Source: Halicephalobus mephisto
Taxonomy: Eukaryota > Nematoda > Chromadorea > Rhabditida > Panagrolaimidae
Reading direction: 5' to 3'
NCBI GenBank assembly: GCA_009193035.1
Contig: SWDT01000207.1
Coordinates: forward strand, 1 to 64,000
DNA length: 64,000 nt
The notes under the pieces were generated by a model. That model was given only the letters and a program-made list of their open reading frames with translations, had not been told where the DNA came from and did not search any database. Each line of letters opens with the position of its first letter. The first letter of the stretch is position 1. The position numbers were made by a program, and so were the translations under genes. Below are positions 10,420 through 22,637 of the stretch, one piece after another.

Positions 10420-11545
10420 CAGTATGTTGCCGTGGGTGCCGTACGATTTCGAATTCTTCTGATGATGCCCTTCCAAGCTTCTCGGTTCTTGGCTATTGTC
10501 CCCGCCTTAGCTGCGTTGAGGTGTTGTGGCTTTAAGTCTTCTGTCACTTGTTTCACCCATGTTTCCTTCTGAGCCGTCTTGATGATTTTCCACTGCGAGG
10601 GACGTTCTTTCCAGAGAAGTCTTTGAGGTGATCGTTCTAATCTCATTCTGCACGTGTGTCCGAACCATCTCAGCCTTCTTTCTCGAATCTGTTATTCCAC
10701 TGTGAGTTGCTGTCCGCATCTTAATCATAGAACTTCATTAGAAATTTTATCTCGTAATGAGACTTTCAGAATCTGGCGTAAACATCTCATATGGAAGACT
10801 TCGAGCTCGTTTAGGTTTGTTTGTAATAAGGTCCAGGTCTCTGCTCCATAGAGAAGAATCAGTATGACGAATGTACAGAAGAGACGGATTTTGGTTTTAA
10901 CAGTTATGTTTTTCCTTTTGCACAGACACCCCTCTAATGCACTGAAGACCACTGTTAATTGCCCAATTCTGCTGACTACCTCTTCATAGGGAGCTACTTT
11001 CTTTTTTTGTACTAGTGATCCCAAATATTTAAACTTTTCGATTCGTTCAATTTGTGTTCTTTCAAAATAAATCATGGACTATGATCCATCCGTTACTGAC
11101 ATCTTTGTTTTGTCTGCATTTATCTTCAGACCGTATGCCTGTGCAGTTTTGGAAATTTCATAGAGAGTGTATGTGGCCTCTTTCTCGTTTTCGGCAAAAA
11201 TAGCACTATCGTCAGCGAACATCAAATCCGTCAAAAAGTGATCTCTGTTGTACTGTATTCCTCATCTTCTTAAGAAAGCCTTCCTCATTATTGCGTCAGT
11301 TACAATGTTAAACAACAGCAGAGAAGTCACATCCTCTTACCGGACTCCAGTCTGAATGCAAAATTCCTCATTCAGCTCGTTTTGAATCTTCACGTAGCTG
11401 GTTGAGGCATTGTACAATGTCTGAAGGAGCTGGATGATTTCTTGGGGAATGTGTTCAGCTTTTAAAGTTTTCTATAGCGCAGACCGATGAATGCAGTGCT
11501 GATCTTCTCTGTCGTCTCCTTCGAATTGAATCCCAGATTGTGCTC
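10420..11545 (-). pseudogene. Non-LTR retrotransposon reverse transcriptase, decayed 3' part
   Basis: Minus-strand frames give, in order: a HRSALWKTLKA block (about 11480); an ELNEEFCIQTGVR stretch and SALLFNIVTDA-like region; the polymerase active-site block LMFADDSAIFAENEKEA (about 11225-11170); a K-x-KMSV stretch; FKYLGSLVQ (about 11045); LLYGAETWTLL; FHMRCLRQIL; and a C-terminal RRLRWFGH-like region reaching about 10440. This is the standard order of RTE/CR1-like elements. The first catalytic aspartate block is missing, probably by internal deletion near 11500, and there are stops and frame changes. No endonuclease domain or tail was found, so it is a dead, 5'-truncated copy. Confidence 0.85.
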
Positions 11546-11559
11546 GTATAAATATGACT

Positions 11560-13515
11560 CATAAAAGTTTGATCCATTTTAGTGAAAAGTTAATTTTACA
11601 ATGGTACTCGTCCACTTATATACCCATATAGTAAGAGCTTCAAAAACATTCTTCACTATACTGGAATTATTCTAGAAATTTTTGGAGAGAAACTAAAAAA
11701 ATTTAGAAAATTCGAAAAAAGGTATGCAGCAACCCAATATATACTACTATAATGTTTATTCAAAAACTCGTTATGGAATTAAAATCAGTTCATAACAATT
11801 CATTCGAAATTGTCATTAATTTTCTTAGATTCATGTGCTTCTAAAGAGATTAGTAGGAGGAAAAATAGTGCTTATATGTCATTTTTATGAAACTCTACAG
11901 ATTCTTCATCAACTCATTTGTTAATGGAATTTGCATTTCATCATTCGAGACAACTAATGGAAGCTACAGACTCGAGAAAACAAATTTTCATTCATTTACT
12001 GGATCGTTCCACAATCGCTTCATCAAACGCTCTATTACGAATCTATTTTACTGTCTGGAGTCCCTGCTAATTGGTTTAGACTAAATTCCTTTCAGAGGAC
12101 CTAATGAAAGCCAAAATAATGCATTTTTATTCATTTCAGTTAAATTCCACAACCATTTCACTAGTGTGTCCATCGACAGATCATTATCTATCGTTGGAAA
12201 CTCCTGTTGATAGTCTTACATATGAATTTCTAAAGAGAATTTAATGAAATAAAAAGTGCACTTTTACTGATTTTCGTAAAATTCCAAAACTTTTCTATGA
12301 AAGAATTTTACTTGATTGAGGCTTTTGCTGATTACTGGACTCATTTGCTGTCAGAAGATCAGATAAAATCGAAAATTAAATATCTACTCAATTCTACAAC
12401 TCCTCCGCAAATTAATTATTAGTCAACTGTCTGGAATTCTTGTTGGCGTTGTCATATCTGCAGCTTAAATTTACTTAATTTAATTGAAAAATGGAAATTT
12501 CCATCCATTTCTATTAAATTCTACGGCGTTTTTATCAACAATGTAATTTCAGTCGATTTTTGCAAATCCTAGATGAAAAAAAAACAACTAAGATCACTCT
12601 TAAATATTTTCATTCAGTTGCAAACAAAAACTATTTGAAATGGCTTTGATGTATGAGATACTTATATTCAATCCATAGATACAGTAAACTGATATCGGTA
12701 CATTATATGCGAGATATAAATACATCAAATATAATATATTTGATACGTCAGAGATGTTTTAATACACCTTTTATGTGAACTTGTAGATATGTGTTGGAAC
12801 AGAAACTATGATAGAAAGAGAGGACCTGAAGAGATAGCCTGAATATCAGAAATCCTAGATACTGTAGGGCAGAGTGGCACCTTTAGTTGTTCTGTTGTAT
12901 CATTACTATATTATAGGTTTGTCTGTACCTTATTCTTAAGATTTTTAGTATTCTCTCTTATTTCTAATCTTAACAATGTGAATCACAAACGAGGATTAAG
13001 AATCCATTTCCGAAATTGACGCCAAAATTTTCGAATTTGCATCTTGATTGTAAAGATGTTATCCAGAAAACACTCTTTTATTGAATGTACTTTTCCTCCA
13101 AGACCTAACAGCTGATACTCAACGTCTGAAACTGACGATTTTGAAATGTTTAAAAACTTTGTTACGAAACCATTTCGCAAAAAATCGATTTTTTAATTTT
13201 ATAATAGTATCATCCTTTTCTATTTGTGCTTCAGAAGATTGCTCAAAAAGTAAACAATAGATTCTGGATACATGTTTCAGAAAATTCAAGGTGCATAATA
13301 CCTATTTGAAAAACTACTTCAAGTAAAGTTCATCTCTCGTGACCGCCATTTGAAAAAACACAGTAAGCAGTTCAGACAATATCATTCATAAACTTTCACT
13401 TCTCATGATCCTTGGAAACTTCTTTTCCGCAGATTGTCCAAGACGAGAGTTTCTTCAAAAAAAGAAGGTTGTTTAGGTAGGAGTTTGTTTATTTTTCTTA
13501 TTGACTTTTGGACAG
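11560..13515. other. Gene-free stretch with diverged repeats
   Basis: 11830-12620 holds four or so diverged copies of a roughly 125-bp unit marked by 'AAATTCYACAAC' and 'CATTTTTATTCATTT'. 12640-12780 belongs to the repeat family described at 13925. A 65-codon minus frame (12983-13180) looks moderately protein-like but has no identifiable family and no clear splice sites; I do not call it a gene. Confidence 0.4.
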
Positions 13516-13642
13516 GACCTGCGTGAAACAAGCAGAGGCACCTTCATCGATCGATCTGAAGAGTCCCCGATCTCCCGAACGTCGACGAATGTTTCAAATT
13601 CCGGGTTTACCTTATTTCCAAACTCAAACAATGACGCTAAAT
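13516..13642 (+). CDS. Exon-like island, unidentified (candidate)
   Basis: A GC-richer stretch follows a TTTTGGACAG acceptor and ends before GTAATC. In one frame it reads as a soluble Ser/Pro/Arg-rich segment containing SPRSPERRRMFQIPGLPYF. A second frame is also open, so the reading is not certain. No family recognised. It contrasts sharply with the A/T runs around it. Confidence 0.3.
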
Positions 13643-13752
13643 GTAATCACTCTCGAGTTAATAAAAATAAAAAACTTTGATTACAACACTGAAAAATAAT
13701 GGGAAAAAATTTAAAGAATTTTATCATAATAGAAGTGAGTCATATTTATCAG

Positions 13753-13894
13753 TGAATTTCCGAACGAAGACAAAATTATCGAGATTTTGAAAGATGAAAA
13801 GTACGATGATGAGAAGGGCCGGGGAACTGGAGCTTGGAAGGCTTGTCAGAAGGAAATTGATAAAGAAAATCACATGCTTAAAAAACAAAAAATA
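13753..13894 (+). CDS. Exon-like island, acidic/lysine-rich, unidentified (candidate)
   Basis: After an ATTTATCAG acceptor, one plus frame is open for more than 45 codons with a mixed, helix-like composition (FPNEDKIIEILKDEKYDDEK, then GRGTGAWKACQKEIDKEN). It lies 110 bp after the previous island and may belong to the same gene. No clear donor or stop decides its end. Confidence 0.3.
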
Positions 13895-13924
13895 ACTTTC
13901 TTTACACACGAAAAAGGATGCGTT

Positions 13925-14505
13925 AAAACGGCTCTAATATATCAGATACACTGTATTTAATACATTTATATATTGAATATAATGCGCCGATGTATTAAAT
14001 ACAATATATCTGCTATATCGGAATCGTTTTAATGTACCGGTATATCATGTACAATGCACCGATATCAATTTGAAGCATCGGTACATTGAATGTAAATATC
14101 CAGTATATTGAATATAAGTATCCGGTACATTGAATGTAAGTATCCGGTACATCGGAATCCTTTTAATACATCTGTATATTATACATTATGTACCCTTTTT
14201 TATCTATTACTCTAGTTATTCTGTTTTACTCTATATGTAAAGAAAATACATTAAAACTGTCATAACGTATCAGATGAATTATATTTGATACATAGGTACA
14301 TTATATACAATACGGCGATATTAACTTAATAAATTTAACACATTGAATAAAACATATTCGATAAGTTAGAGCCGTTTTAATACATTTGTATATTATATAC
14401 AATACATCGATATGAACCTAATGCATCGACATCTTGAATATAACGTATTTGATACATCAGAACTGTTTTAATTCAACCATACGTTATATATCATGTGCCC
14501 GTTTT
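13925..14505. repeat. Dispersed/tandem repeat family A (TATA-rich, about 110-160 bp unit)
   Basis: Several diverged copies of a unit built from 'GAATATAAYGTAT', 'GATACATCAGAACYGTTTTAA' and 'ATACAATGCACCGATATCAAC'. The same unit occurs at 12640-12780, 39296-39392 and 39556-39660, so it is both dispersed and locally tandem. Confidence 0.7.
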
Positions 14506-14509
14506 TGTG

Positions 14510-15317
14510 TATCAACTTGTTCAAACACGAATTTCTGAAACTTGAAGTTTTGAAAGTTTACTGTAAGAATTTCGATTAAATGTTAGAAGAATCTAAATTA
14601 AAATAAATTTCGAAAAAATATAGAAATAGCCAAATTAGAATTTTCGACAAAAATTGAATCAACATCAATTGAGATTTTTGTAATATTTTGAAAATCGAAA
14701 ATTAACTTTTTTTAAAAATTGTTTTAACAAGAATTTTCACCATTTTTCGTAATTTTCAGAAATTTGGTTTTGGAATTTTCGGAGATCTTTTTGTCTGAAA
14801 AATTTTACGGAATTTTAGTCAAAAACTCAGTTTTTGTACATGTATGTTTTTCAAGTATCTCATCAGATGATTGGGAGATTTTAAAAATCGAATATTAACT
14901 CAGCTGGGAATTGAAATCAACAAGATCAACTACTTCAATGATGATCCTACGTGAGATTGTGGAAAAACAACATTTGTTTATTTTCACAAAATCAATTTAT
15001 TCCAAGTTGAAATTACTCTTGTTTAAATAAATTTTTAATTTAAAAAAGTTTAATTTTTAAAAATTTTGTTTAATTTAATTATTTTTAAATTTTAAACATT
15101 TTGAATTTTTCAAAAATTTTTGAATTTTAAAATAAAAAAAGTTTCAAAAGATTTTAATTTTAAATAAAAATTTTTTTGAATTTAATTTTAAATAAAAATT
15201 AAAAAAAATAAATTTAAACTTTTTAAAAATTTTTGAATTTTAATTTAATTTAAAAATAAATTATTTTTGAACGAAATTTTGCACATTTTAATTTTATTTT
15301 GAGTAAATTTTTTTCAG
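14510..15317. other. AT-rich low-complexity DNA
   Basis: Long runs of A and T with TTTAAA/AATTTT words, especially 15000-15300. No gene or clear array. Confidence 0.6.
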
Positions 15318-15570
15318 CAATTTTACGATCTAAGAAAAACGAACAATTGCCAGAAATCGAGTCCCATTTTCAACCTAAACATTGGTGTTCGTCTTTGCTG
15401 ATTTTTGAACAATTGAAGACGGAAAAACGGTGAGCAAGACGTCTCTTTCCCGTTTCCTGTCGATCGACCTGAGCGAAAACGTCAAGACTCAAGGCGTGGC
15501 CCGAATTTCCTCTGCAATCTCTGCCACGATCACTTTTTCTTTTTTAAAAGAAAACATCCTTGGCCAGAAA
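15318..15570 (+). CDS. Exon-like island(s), unidentified (candidate)
   Basis: A strong TTTTTTTTCAG acceptor at 15317 opens a frame of 37 codons with balanced composition (SKKNEQLPEIESHFQPKHWC and following), ending at a GTGAGC donor at 15430. Beyond that donor, 15431-15570 is also of normal composition and open in another frame for over 60 codons, so the boundary is unclear. No domain recognised. Confidence 0.35.
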
Positions 15571-15649
15571 CAAGTAAAAAGAAAAACACTTTCGTTTTTC
15601 AATTTGTTAAATTTTAAAAAATTCATTCGTCATTTGATGGATTCTTGAT

Positions 15650-17925
15650 ATTTTTGTTTTTTATCGATTGATTTAAATTTACTTTTTTTTAAATTTAATT
15701 TTTTTTTAATTTATTTTTTAAAAAACTTTCATCTTTTTAAATTTAAATTTTTTTAAATTTTAACTTTTTTATTTTTTTTTAATTTAATTTTTTTTTAAAT
15801 TTTTATTTTTCTTAAAATTTTTTGGAAGTTCCTTATTGCGAAATCAGATCATTGAGATCATTTTATTTTTTTTTGTTATTGGTGAAATTTTGTGGAAAAT
15901 ATTTGAATTTTTAAATTTTTTTGGAAGCTTTTTGAGGATTTTAGGATATAGTAAAAACTTTGAAAATTGAAATTCTTGAAGTTTTTAGAAATTTTTACAA
16001 ATTCATATCACGATTATTTTGTTAAAAAATTTACTTTTAATTTTAAAAGAATTTTTTTTATTTAATTTTATAATCTTTGAAGAAAGTTTATTTTTTTAAT
16101 TTTATAATTTAAAAAAAATTATTTTTATTTAATTTTATAATTTAAAAAAACTTTTTTGATTTAATAATTTTGGAATAAAATGGAGATTTTGGAAGTTCTT
16201 AAGAATCTTAGAAATAGTTTGGAAGAGCGCTTTGTTGGAAAAATTGATTTTTACTTTTAAAATAATCCAAAATCCCAATTGGCATTTATTCACTTTCCGC
16301 CAAGGATCCTAATTTGACGGTATTCACTTTTTAATAAAGATTATTTTTTAATTTTTGTTTGGAATTCTCCAGGCTTCAAACTTTTTAAAAATCTATAATT
16401 TCAAATTTAAGATTTTTCAAAAAATTTTTTGAAATTTTTTTTGACGCAATTTCGCAACAAAATTCGTTTTTGATTTTTAAAATCCTTTGATTTTTGTGTT
16501 TACTTTTCTATTTTCTAATTTATATTTTTTAAAATTTATTACATTTACTGTTTTTGGGAATTTTAATTTTTTTCAAATTTCCGATTTCAAATTTTATTAA
16601 TTTACAGTACGACAAACAAAAATCATTTTTTAAATTCCGACTTGTCCAAAAACTTATTTAATTAATTTTTAAAAAATAATAAATTTAGGAAACTGGTACT
16701 CCAACCCTAGACTTCCGAAACTTAATTATTTGAAAATCATAAATTATTAAAAATTTTCTTATTATTCTAATTTTGAAAAAAGCGAGACAAGATCAAAAAC
16801 GTCATTTTAAAATTATTTTAGAAAACTTAAATTTTCAAAAAAAATTATTTTTAATAAAATTGAAATTTTTTTAAAATTTAATTTTTTATTTAAAATTTTA
16901 ACTTTTTTATTAATTTTATTTTTTTATTTAAAATTTTAACTTTTTTATTAATTTTATTTTTTTATTTTTTATTTTTTAATTTTAATTTTTTTATTTTTTT
17001 TTAAATTTTTATTTTTAAAATCTGTACTGATTAAATTTGGTGTTTACAAAAATAACGAAAATTAATTTAATTTTTGCTGAAAGTAATGCTACAAAAAAAT
17101 TTATTTTGTAGGTCCAAACAGAAAACTTAAATTTTTGTTGTTTTGAATTAAAATTGAACTAAATTTTCTAGAATTTTTGAGGATAAAGAAGATGCTGAAA
17201 ATTTTTCGAATCATAAAATTTTGGAGATTTCTGAAATTTCAAAAAAGTTTTTAAAAATTTTCAGAATCCGTTCGAAATTTAGGAATTTTCGAAAATTTCA
17301 AGAATTTTTAAAAAGTTTAGAATACAGTAGATTCTGGAGATTTCTGAAATTTCGGAAGAGTTTCTAAAAATTTTAAAAATTCATTTGAAATTTTAAAAAT
17401 TCAATTCGAAAATTCAGAAATCCTCAAAAATCCCAAAACTTTGTAGAGAATTTCAGAATCTAATAAAAATTAAAAAATAAAAATTTTAAAACTCTAAAAT
17501 TTACAAAATTTCAGAAAATCTTAAATTTCTGAAATTCTCAAAAATTAAAAATTTAAAGTCCCTAAAAATTTTAAAAATTGTTCGAAGACGATTTCGTAAT
17601 AAAATTTATTTTTAATTTTTTAAAAATAGCATGATATCATTACGGTACTTGGGGTCTCGACGGAGACCTTTGAAGTCGTATTTCACCTGGCGTGGCTGCT
17701 TTGACGAAAAAAAAATTTTTTTTCACAGTTCTTTAACCAAATTTTTGGTCTCTTAATTCACACAAGTTATTTCTGATTTAAAGTTAAATAATTAAATTAA
17801 AATCCAACTTTCTGCAATTTGAAATTTCCTTTTTTTTGGTGTTTTAGGTTCTTTGAAGATTTTCGATCTAGAGTTTTGGAATAAAAAAGTAGAATTAAGA
17901 AAATCAAAAATTGTGCGTAAATCCC
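15650..17925. other. AT-rich low-complexity DNA including one copy of a 205-bp duplication
   Basis: Homopolymer-rich sequence. 16141-16350 is one copy of a near-identical pair (other copy 22992-23201). 17230-17480 repeats 'TTTCTGAAATTTC' and 'TTTTAAAAATTC' units. A small normal-composition patch (17626-17700) has no convincing reading. Confidence 0.5.
16141..16350 (+). repeat. Copy 1 of a ~205-bp direct duplication
   Basis: Matches 22992-23201 almost base for base (constant offset 6851), with a clear difference at GACGG versus GGTGG. It includes the GC-richer words GGAAGAGCGCTTTGTTGG and CCGCCAAGGATCC. No coding frame. Confidence 0.85.
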
Positions 17926-17929
17926 AGTA

Positions 17930-18345
17930 TGTAGATTCTAGAAGGAGTTTTTAGTCTGATAATCGTTCTAGTAACAATGTTCGGAAGGTTATGTGAAATT
18001 TCTGTTCTAGATGTTTATGTTCAAATTGTACAGTCAGAAATCACAAAAAAGTACTTATAATAGGGTAATCGGACTTGTAGGTTCTGAATCTGGAATCAGA
18101 AACAATAATTGACCTTCAGAATTCAAGATATTGGATTATATGACATCTATATATAAGAGATTTATATCACGGGCATTTATATTTCGATTCTGGGGTTATA
18201 ACTGAACAAAAAATACTTATAATAGGGTAATCAGACTCGCAAATTCCGAATCTGGAATCAGAATCAGTAATTGACCTTCAGAATTCAAAATTCTAACGAC
18301 TTTCTGTATTCCAAAGATATCTGAAATTTCATATTAAATCCATAA
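17930..18345 (+). repeat. Repeat family B, two tandem copies
   Basis: Unit of about 160 bp marked by 'TACTTATAATAGGGTAATC', 'TTCTGAATCTGGAATCAGAA' and 'AATTGACCTTCAGAATTC'. Inverted copies of the same unit form the block at 42190-42990. Confidence 0.75.
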
Positions 18346-18539
18346 AAAAGCAGAACTTAAAATATATTTTCAATTTTCATTTAAAAACACAATGTTATTT
18401 GAAATAGTTCTTTTCATTTAATTTTTGAATAAAAGTTGTAAAAATTAGAAGATTAAATATCTGGAACAGAATCGTCTCATCACGGTTCGGAAAAGGAGTA
18501 TTTCATCAGTAGTTAATTTTCCACTCAAAGTTCAGGAAC

Positions 18540-19720
18540 AAAAATTTTAAGAATTTTAAACTTTTTTTTGAAAATTGGTCTTTGAACAAAAATATGAAAA
18601 TTTAAAATATGGTTTTCTTTGTCTTGAAAATTTTTTAAATTTCAAATTGATTTTTTCAAAATTAGTTTGTAACGAAAATTTTAAACTTTTTTTAAATTTT
18701 CGTTTTAAGACCGATTTTAAAAGTGAGTTTTTTTTTATATTAGAACGAAAATTATTTTTTTTTAAATTGGTCTTGAAACAGAAACGTGAAAATTTTAAAC
18801 TTTTTTAAAAATCGGTCTTGAAACGAAAATTTTAAAATTTATTCTTCTCAGTCTCGGAGCGAAAATTTATTTTTTTCAAAATTGGTCTTAAGACGAAAAT
18901 TTTGCAAAAATCGGTCTTTAAATGAAAATTTATTTTTTCCGAAATTGGTCTTGAAACGAAAATTTTAAAATTTAATTTTCTTAGTTTCAGAACGAAAATT
19001 TAAAAATTCTAAATTTATTTCTAAAATGAAAATTTTTAATTTTTTTAAAATTGATCTTAAAGCGAAAATGCGAAATTCGCAAATTTGGTTTTTTAGTTTT
19101 TTATTGAATGATCATTGATGCAAAATTATAAAAATATAATTTTTTATTTTAAATTAGTCTTGAAATAGAAACGTGAGAATTGTGAAGTTAGTTTTCTTAA
19201 ATTGCCCTTGAAAAAATATTAAATTTATTAATTTAGTTTTTTTCATTCAATTCTGAAGCAAAAAATGAAAATTATAAATTTTTTATTCCAAATTAGTTTT
19301 AAAAATAAAAATGAAAAATTTTGAATTTCTTTGTTCCAAATTGGTCTCAGAAAAAATTTAAATTTACTTTTTTTCAAATTTTGTCTTAGAACGAAAATTA
19401 TGAAATTTTTTATTTTAATTTTGGTCTTGAGAAGAAATTTAAAAAATTAATTTTCTTTCAAATTTTGTCTTAGAAAGAAAATTATAAATTTTTTGTTTCA
19501 ATTTTGGTCTTGAGAAGAAATTTAAAAAATTTATTTTCTTTCGAATTTTGTCTTAGAACGAAAATTATAAATTTTTTTATTTTAATTTTGATTTCAAAAC
19601 GAAATTTTAAAAATTTATATTTTTCGAAATTTAATCTAAAATTAAAAGCTTGAAAATTATGAATGTATTTTTCCCTATTTGGTCTTAAAGGAAGTTTCCG
19701 AAACTCCAAACAAATGATTC
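18540..19720 (+). repeat. Tandem array built on GGTCTTGAAACGAAAATTTT
   Basis: About 20 diverged units of 55-90 bp, each with GGTCTTRRRACGAAAAT or a close variant followed by A/T-rich filler. Open frames on both strands (18575-18808 +, 19482-19709 -) are Phe/Lys/Asn-rich products of the repeat, not genes. Confidence 0.75.
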
Positions 19721-19739
19721 ATTCTCGAAAATAAATTTT

Positions 19740-20080
19740 CCAACAAAATATAATTATATTTTTTATTGAAAAAAAATTTAATTAGATTACTAACAATTTT
19801 AAAAATATTTTCTTGAAAATTTTTACAATTTTTTAAAGAATATTTAAAATTATAAAAATTGAAAAAAAAGTAGTTTCAAAAATAATTATTTTTAAAATTT
19901 TGAAAAAACTATTTTAAACATTTTCAAAAATGTTTAAAAAAATAATTTTTAAAATTAAAAATAAATATTTTTTTTTGAAAATTTTTATAATTTTTTTAAA
20001 ATGTTTAAAATAATTTTTTTTGAAAATTTTTATAATTTTTTTGTATTTATATGAAAATACAAGGTCAATCAATTTTCTCT
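19740..20080. other. Homopolymer-rich DNA
   Basis: Runs of A and T with AAATAATTTTTAAAATT words. No gene seen. Confidence 0.6.
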
Positions 20081-20084
20081 AAAA

Positions 20085-20220
20085 CTAAAATTGATCGTTT
20101 TTGTCGTTTTTCTGGGAAAAAGATCCGGCGAGGTGATTACGAATCTTGTTGACCGGGTGAATTAACGTTCTCAGCCGAGATTCGATGCGTCATTCCATCA
20201 TTTTCTGAAACGCTGATCAA
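20085..20220 (+). other. Normal-composition island, possible exon
   Basis: A patch of balanced composition with a plus frame reading KRSGEVITNLVDR before GTGAAT, then a CTCAG followed by a second open stretch. The 18-bp gap between the two is too short for an intron, so the reading is unresolved. Confidence 0.2.
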
Positions 20221-20390
20221 TCCAGATTTTACTATTATATCTTTAAAAGTTTCACTATTATATTTTTAAAAAAATTTCACTATTATATTTTTTTAAATTT
20301 TACTATTATATTTTCAAAAATTTCACTATTATATTTTTTAAAAAATTTCACTATTATATTTTTTAAAATTTCACTATTAAAAAATTATTT
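20221..20390. repeat. Short tandem array, about 30-bp unit
   Basis: Six to seven copies of 'TTTCACTATTATATTTTTAA' with length-variable T/A runs. Confidence 0.8.
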
Positions 20391-20439
20391 CGAAAGAAAT
20401 TTTAAAAATTAAGTTTTTAAATAAATTTGAAATTTTTCT

Positions 20440-20905
20440 TTGAACTTTAGAACTTTTTTTGGAAGTTTCAGAATCATCTAAATTCTTGAATCTCTTCCTA
20501 AATTTTAGAACCTTTTCTTAAATTCCAGAATCCCCAAATTTCGAAATTCTCTTTTAGATTTTAGAATTTCTTAATTTCCAGAATCTTCTAAATTTGGGAA
20601 TCTTCTTTTAAATTCGAGAATTTCCTAAATTCCAGAACTTTTTTTTAAGTTCAGAAATCTCCTCCTAAGTTTCAGAATCTTTCCTTAAATTTCAGAATCC
20701 TTTATTAAATTCTAGAATCCTTCCTCAAATTTCAGAATCCTCTACTAAACTTCAGAATCCTTCCTCAAATTCCAGAATCTTTCCTTAAACTTCAGAATCC
20801 TTTCTCAAATTTCAGAATCTTTCCTTAAATTTCAGAATCCTTTATTAAATTTCAGAATCCTCTATTAAATTCTAGAATCCTTCTTCAAATTCCAGAACTT
20901 TTAAT
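20440..20905. repeat. Tandem array, about 22-26-bp unit TTCAGAATCCTTCCTCAAA
   Basis: About 18 copies of a unit with consensus TTYCAGAATCYTTYYTYAAA. The block CAGAATC is nearly invariant while the CT-rich half varies. Confidence 0.8.
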
Positions 20906-21159
20906 AGAACCTTATTTGGACAGCTGAATTGACATCCTTTTACAAATTTGGTGAATCATTCTGTTTTTTTCGAAATATTGTTCAACTTGGTTTTTCTTTC
21001 ATTACTTTGAAAAAAAACTCTTAAATTAATAAGAGAAGGAAATCTGAGAGTCCTAAGGAAGGATTATAGCAGATTTCTCTCTACTTTCAGCAAGAAGCCT
21101 CGAATAATGTTTTTGAGAAATTTCACTTTGGGAATTATCAGATAAAATAGATATTTGAT

Positions 21160-21620
21160 TTGGTTTTGAAGAGAAAATAAAAACTAACCAGGGTCTTGAG
21201 AAGAAAACTAATGTCTTAAAGTGAAAATAAAAATTAACTAATTTCTCGAAGCGAAAATTCCATTAAGGTCTTAAAGAGAAAGTTAACTAAGGTCTTAAAA
21301 CGAAAATAAAAATTTCCAAATTTCCCGAAGCGAAAATTTAATTAGGGTCTTGAAGGGAAAGTTACGAAATTTCTCGAAGCGAAAGTTCCACTAAAATTTT
21401 TAAAAAAGTTGCTTAATTTCCTGAAGCGAAAATTTAATTAGGGTCTTTAGACGAAAATAAAAATTACCAAATTTCTCGAAGCGAAAACTCCACTAAGATC
21501 TTTAAAAAAAGTTACCAAATTTCCCGAAGCGAAAATTTAATTCAAGTTTCAAAGAGAAAGTTGCTGAATGTCTCGAAGTGAAAGTTTAACAAAACTCTTA
21601 CAACGAAAAATTAATCATTG
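21160..21620 (+). repeat. Tandem array of GGTCTT...CGAAAA / CTCGAAGCGAAAA units
   Basis: About ten units of 40-60 bp alternating AGGGTCTTGAAGNGAAAGTT and TTTCTCGAAGCGAAAATT. It carries the same core as the array at 18540. Confidence 0.75.
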
Positions 21621-21725
21621 TTTCGAAGAGAATTTTTTTGTGTTTTCATTCCGAAACAAAGATTTTCTTTTGTAACAATGAGATTTGTGATTTTTTACAA
21701 AATGTATCTAATATTTGTTTTTTCG

Positions 21726-21825
21726 AGAAACCCCTCTGCTTCCGGAAGAGAACACCTGACTTTCGTCTCGAGTGCGAAGGTTGACATTTGCGTCTTACTC
21801 ATCCTCCTGAGTTTTGAGTAATTTT
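21726..21825. other. Normal-composition island, coding strand unclear
   Basis: 100 bp of balanced composition. Plus strand: an open stretch ending at TAA (ASGREHLTFVSSAKVDICVL and following). Minus strand: an ATG-started 35-codon frame over the same bases. Splice signals do not decide. Confidence 0.2.
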
Positions 21826-21929
21826 ACTCCTATTCAATAAAATTCTAGATCAGTCCTAAATATAGCTCTCAATTTCTCCAACTCTTCGATTTCAGAATTG
21901 AAAAGTTTGATTCAGATTTTCTGATTTCT

Positions 21930-22340
21930 AATTATTTAATTAAAATTAAAATTTTGACTTTTCCGAGTTTAGGTTTTTTATTATTTAACTAAAATTAAAA
22001 TTTTGATTTTTTTGATTTTAAATTTCTAATTAAAATTAAAATTTCGATTTTTTCTGATTTTAGATTTTTTATTATTTAATTAAAATTAAAATTTTGATTT
22101 TTCTGATTTTAGATTTTAGATTTTCTGATTTTAAATTTCGAATTATTTGGATTTTATTTCAAAATTTAAATTTTCTCATTTTTTATTTTGAATTATTCAA
22201 ATTTTATTTTTTGATTTTATTTCAAAATTTAAATTTTCTCATTTTTTATTTTGAATTATTCAAATTTTATTTTCTAATTTTATTTTGGAATTTAAATTTT
22301 TCTCATTTTTTATTTCGAATTATTTAAATTTTTAAAATTC
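21930..22340. repeat. Two nested AT-rich tandem arrays
   Basis: 21930-22110 repeats a roughly 60-bp unit (ATTTAATTAAAATTAAAATT plus TTGATTTTTCTGATTT). 22130-22330 repeats a roughly 66-bp unit (TTTAAATTTTCTCATTTTTT plus ATTTTGAATTATTCAAATTT). The 77-codon plus frame across it is a repeat artefact. Confidence 0.7.
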
Positions 22341-22544
22341 GATGATTTTAATAATCAAAATTTAGTATTGTATTTTAATTACTAATGTAAATTTTATTTT
22401 TTGCAATTTTTGCGGGATCTTCATGATTAAGCCATATCCGCTCGAAGTGTGCATTTCGTAAAGTCGAATTAGTTCGAAATCGACAGCTTTGGTTTTAAAA
22501 TTTAAATTAAACTTTTTTTGAATTTTTTTATGTAATCCATTAAG

Positions 22545-22637
22545 AGGATTCCTACACCTTCAATAAGAAGCAAAATATGGTTTCCATTTTTGATTTTCAT
22601 TGAATTGAAATGCCTTCGGGAAGGTGGTGGAAATCCT
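22545..22637. repeat. Inverted repeat with 17-bp arms and ~58-bp loop
   Basis: AGGATTCCTACACCTTC (22545-22561) is repeated inverted as GAAGGTGGTGGAAATCCT (22620-22637) with one mismatch and one extra base. It could be a short MITE remnant or a hairpin transcript; no TA flank is obvious. Confidence 0.5.

Noticed and set aside
12983..13180. 65-codon minus frame with protein-like composition
   Set aside because: Could not be linked to a family or a splice model; kept out for lack of support.
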